Source of the DNA: Microbacterium sp. CGR2
GTDB lineage: Bacteria > Actinomycetota > Actinomycetes > Actinomycetales > Microbacteriaceae
Assembly: GCF_003626735.1 (NCBI RefSeq)
Contig: NZ_RBHX01000001.1
Span: 2,728,001-2,792,000 of the forward strand
Reading direction: 5' to 3'
DNA length: 64,000 nt
Of this stretch, positions 29,351 to 36,784 are shown one piece after another. The notes under the pieces were generated by a model. The model searched no databases. It worked only from the letters and a program-made list of their open reading frames with translations, and was not told the DNA's origin. Numbering within the stretch: the first letter of the stretch is position 1; each line of letters begins with the position of its first letter. The position numbers and the translations under genes were made by a program.

Positions 29351-29873
29351 CGCCATCGGCAACCGGCGATGGCCGACGATGAAGCGGTCTCTACTGTTTC
29401 ACGATCGAACCCCAGATGAGTGCTGGCCGTGGCAGGGGTGGGTCGACCGCTTCGGATACGGGCGCGCCTATCCCGATGGTGCACGCGCAAATTCGTCGGG
29501 AGCACACCGCGTCGTGTGGATACTCCTGAATGGACCACTGGACAGCAGCATCCAGATTGATCACCGATGCCACGACTACACGAAGTGTTCACTCGCTCGC
29601 GATTGCCCGCATCGAAGGTGTGTGAACCCGCATCATTTGGAGCCGGTCACCGCGCTCGAGAACGGCCTGAGAAGCAATAGCCCGGTATCGAACAACGCCC
29701 GAAAGACGCACTGCATCCGCGGGCACGAGTTCAACGCCGAGAACACACTCCCGCACGGCAATGGCTACGGCCGCAAGTGCCGCGTGTGCGAAGCCATCCG
29801 GTCGCGAACTCGCCGAGCGGAACTGGGTATCAAGCCGCGCATCGCGCGCAGACGAATCGAGATTCCAGAATGA
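29310..29873 (+). CDS. HNH endonuclease
   Basis: A 187-residue protein with the phage HNH layout: DRTPDECWPWQGWVDRFGYG, SGAHRVVWILLNGPLDSSIQ, DHRCHDYTKCSLARDCPHRR, CVNPHHLEPVTALENGLR, and a terminal zinc region CIRGHEF ... KCRVCEAIRSRTR. It starts at ATG 29310 with GGAGAGG upstream, inside the end of the RecE-like gene. This position, between the exonuclease and the putative annealing protein, suggests later insertion of a mobile nuclease. Confidence 0.88.
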   Translation: MTDSNSYSRERIADAIGNRRWPTMKRSLLFHDRTPDECWPWQGWVDRFGYGRAYPDGARANSSGAHRVVWILLNGPLDSSIQIDHRCHDYTKCSLARDCPHRRCVNPHHLEPVTALENGLRSNSPVSNNARKTHCIRGHEFNAENTLPHGNGYGRKCRVCEAIRSRTRRAELGIKPRIARRRIEIPE

Positions 29874-30475
29874 CCGACATCGACATCCCAGAGGACACTA
29901 GGAAGTCTCGCCTCCCGAAACCGCAGGCTACTGTCATCGCGGACGAGATCGTCAGGGCGGCGGAACGGTTCGCAGCGTTCCGTGAGCAGTATCCGAACGG
30001 GTACGTGGAAGCGTCCATCGATCGTGTCATCGAGCACCCGGACGGGAACGTCACCTATGTGATGAACGCCGCCGCCTACCTCGTGCGGCCCAGCATCGGG
30101 ACGGTGTCAAGACCGGATGCGACCGCATGGGCGCAGGGGTCAACGAAGGACGAGAATGCGATCATCGCCGGCTCGCCCCTGGAATCGGCTGACACGATCG
30201 CCAGGTCGCGGGCGCTCCGCAACCTTGGCATCCTCGACGGATCCGAACCGCGAACCGTGAAAATCCGGGAGCCGCAGTCCGATGAAGATATCGGGCATGA
30301 CGTCTGCATGGCCCGCAACCGATCACAAATCGTTCAAGGCGAACTCGGAAAGCTGATGAGCGATCGGGGATTCAAATGGTCGCAGGCCACCGTCTCCGCT
30401 GTGGAGAACGGGGAACGACAGTTGCGACTCATCGAAGCGCAACACCTTGCCGAGATCATCGGGTTCAGGACGTGA
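29870..30475 (+). CDS. Rad52/Erf-like signature joined to an XRE helix-turn-helix
   Basis: A 201-residue protein. The N-terminal part (residues about 10-125) has IVRAAERFAAFREQYPNGYV, then SPLESADTIARSRALRNLGI, a pattern like the (P/A)LE(N/T)AETSAxGRAL signature of phage single-strand annealing proteins. The C-terminal part (about 135-201) is an XRE-type DNA-binding domain: ARNRSQIVQGELGKLMSDRG, KWSQATVSAVENGERQLRLI. It lies two genes after a RecE-like nuclease. The first assignment rests on a short signature, the second is clear. Coupled to neighbours (ATGA, GTGA). Confidence 0.7.
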   Translation: MTDIDIPEDTRKSRLPKPQATVIADEIVRAAERFAAFREQYPNGYVEASIDRVIEHPDGNVTYVMNAAAYLVRPSIGTVSRPDATAWAQGSTKDENAIIAGSPLESADTIARSRALRNLGILDGSEPRTVKIREPQSDEDIGHDVCMARNRSQIVQGELGKLMSDRGFKWSQATVSAVENGERQLRLIEAQHLAEIIGFRT

Positions 30476-30930
30476 ACAAACGCAAGGGGTCCAACCACCC
30501 CACCGTGAAGGACAAGACGGCCGTCATCCAGAGGGATGACGGCCTTTGTGTTCTCAACCTCGCACGATGCACCGGGCAGGCAGAGACAACCGACCACCGC
30601 GCCAACCGTCAAGCCGGCGGGTCTCGAGTCCTGAACGACCCCGCGAACCTGTTGGGCGCATGCGTCCGCTGCAACGGTGACAAGGCCGACGCGTCCGGGG
30701 CTGTTCGGGAAGACCTCGAACGACGGGGAATCAACATCCTCCCCGCGTCCACCCACGCGAAAACACTCGAGCGGGCCAAGTCCACACCGGTCCAATACCC
30801 GGACGGGCGTTGGTACCAGCTCATTGACGAGAACACCAGAGAGGAGGCACAGCATGCCGAGAGATCAGCGACTGTTCATGACGTTCCCGATCGACTTCTG
30901 GAAGCACGAGAAGGTGCGTCGGCTGTCTGA
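30472..30930 (+). CDS. HNH-like endonuclease (152 aa)
   Basis: Starts at GTG 30472 (VNKRKGSNHPTVKDKT). The core shows DDGLCVLNLARCTGQAETTD, HRANRQAGGSR and LLGACVRCNGDKADASGAV, an HNH-type cysteine and His layout seen in actinophage proteins. It overlaps the following replication gene by 77 nt, long for this operon, so its last 25 residues may be dispensable. Confidence 0.78.
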   Translation: MNKRKGSNHPTVKDKTAVIQRDDGLCVLNLARCTGQAETTDHRANRQAGGSRVLNDPANLLGACVRCNGDKADASGAVREDLERRGINILPASTHAKTLERAKSTPVQYPDGRWYQLIDENTREEAQHAERSATVHDVPDRLLEAREGASAV

Positions 30931-31612
30931 TGCTGCCTTCCGTGCGTTCGTCGAAATGAACGGTCATTCCAGAGAGCGCGAGACGGATGGCGTGATCGAA
31001 GTAGAGGACGCAGAGTTCATCTGGGATGCAAGTGCATTGCAAGAGCTATGCAAATCTCACCCAACGCGCCCGCTGCTCTACATGGACACCGAAACGTACA
31101 TCTTGAGGGACTACGCGGAGCATCAGTTCACGAAGGCCGACCGCGACGACCTCTCCGAGAAGCGAAGGAAAGCCGCAGAAAAACGGTGGAGTAATGCAAG
31201 TGCAGAGCAAGTGCAAAGCAAACCGATGCAATCCGATGCAGAGATAGGGATAGGGAAAGAGATAAACCCTTCTTCTACGAAGAAGGGTGATGCCGCTAAA
31301 CGTGGCACACGCATCCCCGAACCGTTCATCGTGACCGCAGCGATGAGATCCGAGCTCGCTTCCGAATGTCCCACGCTCGACATCGACCAGACGACGAAGC
31401 AGTTCGTTGACTACTGGCGCGCCGCATCGGGCAGGACGGCGACGAAGAAGGACTGGGTTGCCGCGTGGCGGTTCTGGATGCGGAAGGACTACACCGACCG
31501 CGGACATCGAAGACTCACACCAACCGAACGCGCGAAACAGACCGCCGCTGCAGGCCGTGAGGTTGCGGGCAGGCAAGTCACCTCACTTGATCCAAAGGAA
31601 ATCACAGTATGA
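30854..31612 (+). CDS. Replication initiator / DnaD-DnaT-like protein
   Basis: A 252-residue protein with strong site GAGGAGG before its ATG. The N-terminal winged-helix-like part (RLFMTFPIDFWKHEKVRRLS, DAAFRAFVEMNGHSRE) resembles phage replisome organisers; a low-complexity linker (residues about 105-155) follows; the C-terminal part (QTTKQFVDYWRAASGRTATK, KDWVAAWRFWMRKDY) matches the DnaT-like end of many phage replication proteins. The DNA encoding the linker holds tandem repeats and a hairpin (see the origin-like feature), as in lambda O. No helicase gene is visible in the prophage. Confidence 0.78.
   Translation: MPRDQRLFMTFPIDFWKHEKVRRLSDAAFRAFVEMNGHSRERETDGVIEVEDAEFIWDASALQELCKSHPTRPLLYMDTETYILRDYAEHQFTKADRDDLSEKRRKAAEKRWSNASAEQVQSKPMQSDAEIGIGKEINPSSTKKGDAAKRGTRIPEPFIVTAAMRSELASECPTLDIDQTTKQFVDYWRAASGRTATKKDWVAAWRFWMRKDYTDRGHRRLTPTERAKQTAAAGREVAGRQVTSLDPKEITV
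31028..31287 (+). other. Putative replication origin: iteron-like repeats and hairpin
   Basis: Inside the replication gene: GCAAGTGCA at 31028-31036, 31196-31204 and 31207-31215 (the last two as 11-bp tandem units), CCGATGCA at 31223-31230 and 31233-31240, ATAGGG twice at 31244-31255 in a purine-rich AT-richer tract, then a perfect 9-bp hairpin CCCTTCTTC-TAC-GAAGAAGGG at 31267-31287. The arrangement resembles a lambda-type origin; function is inferred. Confidence 0.5.
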
Positions 31613-31929
31613 ACACCGACGAGTTGACGATGCTGCTCGCCCGCATCCAGGTGCTCGACAACCGGCAGGTTGACCAGTTGACGATCGAAGCATGGTCGCC
31701 GCTGCTCGCACACGTCCCGTACCCGGATGCTGTCGAAGCGGTCAACGGTCACTTCTCCGAGTCGACCGACTATCTGCTGCCAGCGCACATCACCGCGAGA
31801 GTCCGGGCGAAACGTCGCGCCGAACTCCCATCGACGATGAGCGAGGAAGCGCCCCCGTCATGTGCGGACGGCGCACATCGCTGGCTTGACGACGGCACGT
31901 GCCTCTACTGCACCGACCGCCGCAACTAA
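31609..31929 (+). CDS. Replication-module accessory protein (106 aa)
   Basis: Coupled to the replication gene (ATGA). The helical N-terminal part (LLARIQVLDNRQVDQLTIEA, HVPYPDAVEAVNGHFSESTD, YLLPAHITARVRAKRR) is a common actinophage type found beside replication initiators, perhaps a loader or primosome accessory; that role is inferred from position. The C-terminus has CADGAHRWLDDGTCLYC, a probable zinc site. Confidence 0.72.
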   Translation: MNTDELTMLLARIQVLDNRQVDQLTIEAWSPLLAHVPYPDAVEAVNGHFSESTDYLLPAHITARVRAKRRAELPSTMSEEAPPSCADGAHRWLDDGTCLYCTDRRN

Positions 31930-31947
31930 CCGCACCAATCATCCACA

Positions 31948-31983
31948 GGCCACTGTCCCGAACATCTCGGGTAGTGGCCTTTC
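31948..31983 (+). terminator. Hairpin with short T-tract after the replication genes
   Basis: GGCCACT (31948-31954) pairs with AGTGGCC (31973-31979), with an inner CCCGA/TCGGG-type pairing, followed by TTT. It lies between two closely spaced early genes and may attenuate transcription. Confidence 0.6.
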
Positions 31984-32003
31984 CCATTGACGGAGGAAGA
32001 GAC

Positions 32004-32150
32004 ATGACCGAGTTTGATCCGACCCACCGGACGTTCTACGCAAATGACGGCACGCGAACATGTGCGGCTTGCATGGCTTGCGCCTGCCACATGCCCGAGA
32101 CCGTCGCCGCACCATGCGCTGCTGTGCAACATCGCGATCCCGATGCCTGA
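32004..32150 (+). CDS. Small Cys-rich protein (48 aa)
   Basis: Strong GGAGGAAG site before the ATG at 32004. The peptide has CAACMACACH and one further cysteine, suggesting metal binding. Overlaps the next gene by 8 nt. Confidence 0.6.
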   Translation: MTEFDPTHRTFYANDGTRTCAACMACACHMPETVAAPCAAVQHRDPDA

Positions 32151-32343
32151 ATCATGGTCGACGGCGGATGACTGGTTCACCGAGTTCATCACCAACCTCG
32201 AAGCATCACCCAGACGCCGCAACAAACTCTGGCGCGAACGAATCGAAGTTCCCGTGAAGGTTGCACTCGCCCGCGCCTACACCGACAAGACCGAACAGCT
32301 ACGGCGATACCTGGCTGCCGAACGAGAGAAGGACATCGCATGA
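32143..32343 (+). CDS. Small early protein (66 aa)
   Basis: MPESWSTADDWFTEFITNLE then a basic helical part. Supported by overlaps on both sides (8 nt and ATGA). No domain recognised. Confidence 0.65.
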   Translation: MPESWSTADDWFTEFITNLEASPRRRNKLWRERIEVPVKVALARAYTDKTEQLRRYLAAEREKDIA

Positions 32344-32696
32344 GCGAACACAAGAAGCAGATCACGGAGGAGCGTGAAGCCCTGATCCGAGCAGTGCAGT
32401 CCGTGACGTGGAACGCATCGAACTACCCACGCAACGCTCAGCCGCACATCCTTGGGCAGGACGTAGTGCCGCTCACCATGAGGGTGGTCGAATCGGTGTC
32501 CGCGGCCGGGTTCCGAATGCTTCCCGGCGGGGAACCTTCTGATGAGCAGGTGGAGAACCTCGCAATCTGGATGTGGGAAAACATCTCACAGACGCTCGAC
32601 ACTCCTCGCCCCTGGTCGTGGGTCCTCCCTACGATCCAGGACGCACACCGAGAAAAAGCTCGCGCCGCTCTGCGTGCTGCTGGAGGTGTCCGATGA
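32340..32696 (+). CDS. Early protein of unknown function (118 aa)
   Basis: MSEHKKQITEEREALIRAVQ ... DEQVENLAIWMWENISQTL ... DAHREKARAALRAAGGVR. Helical and charged, coupled by ATGA on both sides. The closing HREKARAALRAA motif recurs in small actinophage proteins without known function. Confidence 0.7.
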   Translation: MSEHKKQITEEREALIRAVQSVTWNASNYPRNAQPHILGQDVVPLTMRVVESVSAAGFRMLPGGEPSDEQVENLAIWMWENISQTLDTPRPWSWVLPTIQDAHREKARAALRAAGGVR

Positions 32697-32875
32697 GCGT
32701 CTGGCGCGAGAGGCGACAGGCACGGAGGATCGAGCGCCTACGCGATCAGTGCAACGACTACTGGGACTGGCTCTGGTACGCCCGCCTCAGCATCAGACCC
32801 TCGCAGATCCGCAAGGCTGAGGAGCGTCTGGTCAAGCTGAGCCTTCGTCTTGATGTCGCCGAGGGTGTGCGATGA
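32693..32875 (+). CDS. Small basic protein (60 aa)
   Basis: MSVWRERRQARRIERLRDQC ... with a Trp/Tyr-rich centre (CNDYWDWLWYARL). A possible nucleic-acid-binding or coiled-coil peptide. Coupled to both neighbours (ATGA). Confidence 0.62.
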   Translation: MSVWRERRQARRIERLRDQCNDYWDWLWYARLSIRPSQIRKAEERLVKLSLRLDVAEGVR

Positions 32876-33969
32876 ACGCCGACATCATCACCGACACCAC
32901 GTTCCCGCACGGAACCACTCAGGGTTTCGAGCAGGGTTGCACGACCGGGCACTGCCCATCCGACGTCTCATGCAAGACCGTCTTCACTCGTTTCCATGGT
33001 GACTACGCGTTCTGGAAGCAGATCAACGCCGGCAAGACGCCCATGGAGTACGTCGCCGAGGAACGCAAACAGGCACAGGAGACCGCAGACGCCGATCTGA
33101 GAGCCAAACGTGACGCGCGTGCCTCCCAGTCCACTGAGACGCGAGAAGCAGCACGAGAACGCCACAACGCCAACCGACGTGCACAACGAGCAGCCAACCT
33201 CATCCCACGCGAATCACTCATCCCACGCCACCAACTCCGCGAACTCCTCAGCCAAGGACTCACAGACTTCCGTCGCACCTCAGTACCGGAGCCAAGCGGC
33301 GAGTGTCCTCAGCCGTGCGTCCATCTCTCACAGGAGGACGCCCGCGAAGGGCGCACATGCGCGATCCATCCATGCACGTGCCGGGACGCCGATCTGAAAT
33401 CCGATGACAGAAGGCAGGTCATGGCGCTCAAGGCTGAAATCACGACGTTGAAAGCGATCATCACTGCCGATCGCTATGCGCTCCCCCGTCGCACCTCAGT
33501 ACCGGAGCCAAGCGGCGAGGTGGCACAGGTGCTCGGCTGGATCGACAAGACGCTCGCTCTGCCGATGTACCAGACGCCCGCCCTGACCGACTATGACGAT
33601 GCGGTCGTGACGACGCTGAAGACCGTTCGGAAGATGCTGAACGGCACCACGCGCCCGGATGCATCATGGCGAACCGCGGAGCCGCAGAGCGAACCGTCCG
33701 ACGCGCTCAACCTCGACTACCTCGAGCGGGTCGCCAAGGCCGCAACACCCGGACCCTGGACAGACTTCAATGAGGATGGGGAAGCCTACTCGCGGCCTCC
33801 GGCGACTGGCGCGTTCCTCGTGGAGTACGGGGCTGATGTCGAGCAGAAGATGCGTGACATCCGCTACATCGCCGCCGTGGACCCGCAGACCGTCCTCGCG
33901 TTGATCGCAGCCGCGCGACAGCGCCCCGCGCCGATTGACGCGATAGTCGGAGAGGGGAAGAACGCATGA
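32872..33969 (+). CDS. Mosaic early protein with repeat and Ea22-like C-terminus
   Basis: A 365-residue protein of at least three parts. The N-terminus (FPHGTTQGFEQGCTTGHCPS) is the HGTxxG...GCxxxxC type domain of actinophage proteins, followed by a basic helical region. The segment RRTSVPEPSGE occurs twice (near residues 134 and 206), encoded by an exact 34-bp repeat. The C-terminus (LDYLERVAKAATPGPW ... RYIAAVDPQTVLALIAAARQ) matches Ea22/Ead-like phage proteins. The repeat suggests fusion or duplication between once separate genes. Confidence 0.78.
   Translation: MNADIITDTTFPHGTTQGFEQGCTTGHCPSDVSCKTVFTRFHGDYAFWKQINAGKTPMEYVAEERKQAQETADADLRAKRDARASQSTETREAARERHNANRRAQRAANLIPRESLIPRHQLRELLSQGLTDFRRTSVPEPSGECPQPCVHLSQEDAREGRTCAIHPCTCRDADLKSDDRRQVMALKAEITTLKAIITADRYALPRRTSVPEPSGEVAQVLGWIDKTLALPMYQTPALTDYDDAVVTTLKTVRKMLNGTTRPDASWRTAEPQSEPSDALNLDYLERVAKAATPGPWTDFNEDGEAYSRPPATGAFLVEYGADVEQKMRDIRYIAAVDPQTVLALIAAARQRPAPIDAIVGEGKNA
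33270..33303 (+). repeat. 34-bp direct repeat, copy 1
   Basis: Identical to 33486-33519 and in the same reading frame (216 bp, 72 codons apart). It encodes RRTSVPEPSGE in both copies. Confidence 0.9.
33486..33519 (+). repeat. 34-bp direct repeat, copy 2
   Basis: Second copy of the repeat at 33270-33303; recombination between them would delete 72 codons without a frameshift. Confidence 0.9.
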
Positions 33970-34736
33970 CGCTCACAGGCTTCAAGGCGAAGAACCATCC
34001 GCAGCAGACGGGTGCACGTGGGGCACTGGATGAGGTCGACGACCGCGGCACCGAACCGGAATTCGTGCGTGGTCTCGAAAATCGCTTCGGTGAGCCGTTC
34101 ACGCTTGACGTCGCCGCGGCTGCTCACAACACGAAGTGCGACCGGTACTTCACCCGGGCAGACGATGGACTGCAGCAGTCATGGTCTGGGGAGCGTGTGT
34201 GGTGTAACCCGCCCTACTCCAACCTCGGCGACTGGCTCGCGAAGGCATGGGCGGAGTGGCCGTCGACGCGCGGCATCGTCATGCTTCTGCCCGCGAACCG
34301 TGTCGAGCAGAAGTGGTGGCAGGAGCACGTCGAACCGCAGCGCGACAAGCCTGGCTCACCGCTACGGGTGGAGTTCCTGCCGGGACGCATGCGCTTCATA
34401 CGACCGAACGCTGTCATCGGACCCAAGGGTGACCGACCGCCGTTCGGATGCGCTCTGCTCATCTGGGAAGACCCCACAGCGAAGGAGGGCCAGGAAGAGC
34501 AGATCATCGACCGGATCGCGGTGGCTATCGCGAAGGCCGCTGATGCCGACTACTGGACGGACGAGATCGCCGACTGGGAAAACTCCGAGGGGTGGGAACG
34601 TGAAGCGCACCCCGACAGCTATCCGTTGATGGCGTACGAGGATCGTGAGGCCTTCCGCAAGCAAGCCCGTGCCGCCCTCTCTGCCCTCGTCCCCACCACC
34701 CCACCCGAGAACCGAGACCAGGGAGAGAACCGATGA
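33966..34736 (+). CDS. Phage N6-adenine DNA methyltransferase (Dam family)
   Basis: Methylates adenine in phage or host DNA, often to escape restriction. The 256-residue protein begins with LTGFKAKNHPQQTGARGALD, has EPFTLDVAAAAHNTKCDRYF (SAM-binding side), the catalytic VWCNPPYSNLGDWLAKA (NPPY near residue 80) and GIVMLLPANRVEQKWWQEHV. The family (phage Dam-type) is clear; the recognition sequence is not. No matching endonuclease is visible, so it is an orphan. The last 60 residues are an acidic, phage-specific extension. Confidence 0.9.
   Translation: MTLTGFKAKNHPQQTGARGALDEVDDRGTEPEFVRGLENRFGEPFTLDVAAAAHNTKCDRYFTRADDGLQQSWSGERVWCNPPYSNLGDWLAKAWAEWPSTRGIVMLLPANRVEQKWWQEHVEPQRDKPGSPLRVEFLPGRMRFIRPNAVIGPKGDRPPFGCALLIWEDPTAKEGQEEQIIDRIAVAIAKAADADYWTDEIADWENSEGWEREAHPDSYPLMAYEDREAFRKQARAALSALVPTTPPENRDQGENR
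34696..34717 (+). repeat. Gene-junction repeat, copy 1 (22 bp)
   Basis: Identical to 35022-35043. It lies at the end of the methyltransferase gene, 17 nt before the next start codon. A 16-bp part also recurs at 35378-35393. Confidence 0.85.
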
Positions 34737-35056
34737 GCGAAGAGCAGGCGATCAAGAACGACTTGCTTGAATTCTTGAGCAAGGACGAGGCTTGGCATGC
34801 GATTCGCGGGATGGACGCGCCTGGACTTGCCACCGAACTCGAAGCCGCTGGCTTCCGTCGCCTTGTGGGGATAGAGCCGAGCGAAGACGCGACGGGACAC
34901 GGCGACCTCATCGCGTGGCACATCGAGCAGGTCGAGTCACTGCGGCCGTTCATCCGCTCATCCGCACACCTCAAGGCCGCGATGATGCACGCCGCCACGG
35001 TGCGGGCTCTCCGTGCCCCCGCCACCCCACCCGAGAACCGAGAGGAACAGCGATGA
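34733..35056 (+). CDS. Early protein of unknown function (107 aa)
   Basis: MSEEQAIKNDLLEFLSKDEA ... with a C-terminal PATPPENREEQR. This tail repeats the end of the methyltransferase (TPPENRDQGENR) and arises from a 22-bp DNA repeat. Otherwise helical with no known domain. Coupled on both sides. Confidence 0.7.
   Translation: MSEEQAIKNDLLEFLSKDEAWHAIRGMDAPGLATELEAAGFRRLVGIEPSEDATGHGDLIAWHIEQVESLRPFIRSSAHLKAAMMHAATVRALRAPATPPENREEQR
35022..35043 (+). repeat. Gene-junction repeat, copy 2 (22 bp)
   Basis: Exact copy of 34696-34717, ending 9 nt before the next ATG; the GAGAGGA that follows provides the ribosome site. Confidence 0.85.
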
Positions 35057-35412
35057 AGAACCTGACCGAGATCAAACGCTGGGCGACGCTGAGGTGTGAG
35101 CGATGCGGGCACCGGTTCCGCTGGAGTCGTGACGCCCGCCACTCGTTCGGCAACCGCGACGGCAAGGTCTACCACCGTCCCTGCCTAGAAGCCGTCATGT
35201 GGCAGTCGAAGGCCGACGAGCGTCTGGTGATCCTCGACCTCGTGACCGACATCGCGGGCCTGAACCACCTCACCATCGAGGGCGTGATCGAGAACCGCAC
35301 CGAGCGCATGAGTGACGCCCGCACGACGCTGAGCAACCGGTCGTGGCGAGTGTTCCGCGACCTCGGTAAGTATCGGGCCGAGAACCGAGAGGAGCAGAAC
35401 CGCCATGAGTGA
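35053..35412 (+). CDS. Early protein with N-terminal zinc-finger-like site (119 aa)
   Basis: MKNLTEIKRWATLRCERCGH ... KVYHRPCLEAV gives C-x2-C ... H-x2-C, a likely zinc site. The rest is helical. Coupled to the preceding gene by ATGA and overlapping the next by 8 nt. Confidence 0.7.
   Translation: MKNLTEIKRWATLRCERCGHRFRWSRDARHSFGNRDGKVYHRPCLEAVMWQSKADERLVILDLVTDIAGLNHLTIEGVIENRTERMSDARTTLSNRSWRVFRDLGKYRAENREEQNRHE
35378..35393 (+). repeat. Gene-junction repeat, copy 3 (16 bp)
   Basis: CCGAGAACCGAGAGGA, identical to 35031-35046, lies 11 nt before the ATG at 35405 and includes the Shine-Dalgarno-like GAGAGGA. Confidence 0.8.
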
Positions 35413-35794
35413 GCGATGGAAAGCGATTCCCGGGTATGAGGGCCGCTACGAAGCCAGCGACATGGGCCGTATCCGGTCGCTCGACCGCATCGCGACCTTG
35501 GTCGACGGGCGGACGCGGAAGCAACGTGGACGCATCCTGCGCCCGACCAAGCGTCGGTACTGGTGCGTGTGCCTGTCCGAGGTGCGCCCGCGGAAGTTCG
35601 CTACGGTCCATAGCCTCGTGCTGGCCGCGTTCGTCGGGCCGAGACCCGAGGGCATGGTCGGACGACACCTTGATGACAATCGCGACGACAACGGTCTCGC
35701 GAACCTCGCCTACGGCACCCAGAGCGACAACATGCTCGACTCGGTGCGCAATGGCACGCACGGATCACTCAAGCAAGGGAGGGACGCAGCATGA
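35405..35794 (+). CDS. NUMOD4-HNH homing endonuclease
   Basis: A 129-residue protein with the full layout of short phage HNH nucleases: NUMOD4 (ERWKAIPGYEGRYEASDMGR, RSLDRI) then TVHSLVLAAFVGPRPEGMVG and RHLDDNRDDNGLANLAYGTQ, SDNMLDSVRNGTH. Compared with the gene at 28113 this copy keeps the segment after NN, so it may be active. Start has GAGAGGA in a repeated junction sequence. Confidence 0.88.
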   Translation: MSERWKAIPGYEGRYEASDMGRIRSLDRIATLVDGRTRKQRGRILRPTKRRYWCVCLSEVRPRKFATVHSLVLAAFVGPRPEGMVGRHLDDNRDDNGLANLAYGTQSDNMLDSVRNGTHGSLKQGRDAA

Positions 35795-36159
35795 GCACGA
35801 TGGAGGACGCAGAGGCAGCGTGGCCCAGGTACCGCGACACACATCCGGCCAACAACACTCCGGAGCAACGGCACGCGTTCATCGCTGGCTACTTCGCGGC
35901 ACGGGTCGTAGCCGAGGAACCGGAATGGGAGTACGGCTGGGTCGCGCGTTTCAACGCGAGCGGCTCGATCTACGAGGAACTCGAATGGGGTTCGCGCGAG
36001 CAGGCAGAGCAGTCGATCCGTGAGCGTATGGAGTGGGAGGTGGATCAGGACGAAGATCTACGCCTCGTCTACGAGCTCGTGAAGCGCGTGCCTGCGGTCA
36101 AGCCTGGCCCGTGGGTACCGGTGAACCAGGAACATGATCAGGAGGAAACCGATGAGTGA
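35791..36159 (+). CDS. Early protein of unknown function (122 aa)
   Basis: MSTMEDAEAAWPRYRDTHPA, HAFIAGYFAARVVAEEPEWE and a region predicted as mixed alpha/beta with an acidic end (NQEHDQEETDE). No known motif. Coupled to the HNH gene (ATGA) and overlapping the next by 8 nt. Confidence 0.7.
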   Translation: MSTMEDAEAAWPRYRDTHPANNTPEQRHAFIAGYFAARVVAEEPEWEYGWVARFNASGSIYEELEWGSREQAEQSIRERMEWEVDQDEDLRLVYELVKRVPAVKPGPWVPVNQEHDQEETDE

Positions 36160-36784
36160 GCTACTAGACGCAGTCGATGACCTCACCCTCCCGAAACCGG
36201 TGAAGGTGCAGACCGACGACGGACACACATGGGCAACCGAAGACGCGCTACTCGTGCAACTCGAGGAAGCGATCCACTCGACAACCGGAAGATCGGGAGG
36301 AAGATCCGCATCGCACACCAGGATGATCCTCGATGCAGACGCACTCATGCAGTTCCACCGCATCACATCCACGATCGGCGACTGGTGCCGCATGGCCGGT
36401 GCTGCGGTGACACGTGACCCGGTGCACGATCTGCGCGCATGGTACGCCGCCATCCTCACCTCACCAGACAGCACCGAGTTCTACCTACACGAACTGACCG
36501 GTTGGGCATCACTCATCCGCGGGAAGCTCACACCAAGGTCGACGCTCGAATGGCTGAAGCCCTGCCCCGAGTGCAACGCGGACGAGTATGTGAACGAAGA
36601 AGGCGACACGGTCAGGCACCCTGTCGTCATCGACTACGACCCCGACACCCCGTTCGCATCCGTTCGCTGGACATGCCGAGCATGCGGTGAATCGCGTGCG
36701 GGAGAGTTCGCGCAACGAGCCCTCGCCTATGACGGCGAGACTCGCGGAGAAGATGTGAATGACAACGGTGTAGTTTTGCCGTAG
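36152..36784 (+). CDS. Early protein with C-terminal zinc ribbon (210 aa)
   Basis: Last gene of the early operon. The ATG at 36152 has AGGAGGAAA upstream. N-terminal half is helical; residues about 130-185 contain CPECNADEY ... WTCRACGESRAG, a zinc ribbon. This arrangement is common in actinophages, usually at the end of the early region, with no known function. Its 3' end carries a predicted promoter (36759-36787). Confidence 0.75.
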   Translation: MSELLDAVDDLTLPKPVKVQTDDGHTWATEDALLVQLEEAIHSTTGRSGGRSASHTRMILDADALMQFHRITSTIGDWCRMAGAAVTRDPVHDLRAWYAAILTSPDSTEFYLHELTGWASLIRGKLTPRSTLEWLKPCPECNADEYVNEEGDTVRHPVVIDYDPDTPFASVRWTCRACGESRAGEFAQRALAYDGETRGEDVNDNGVVLP

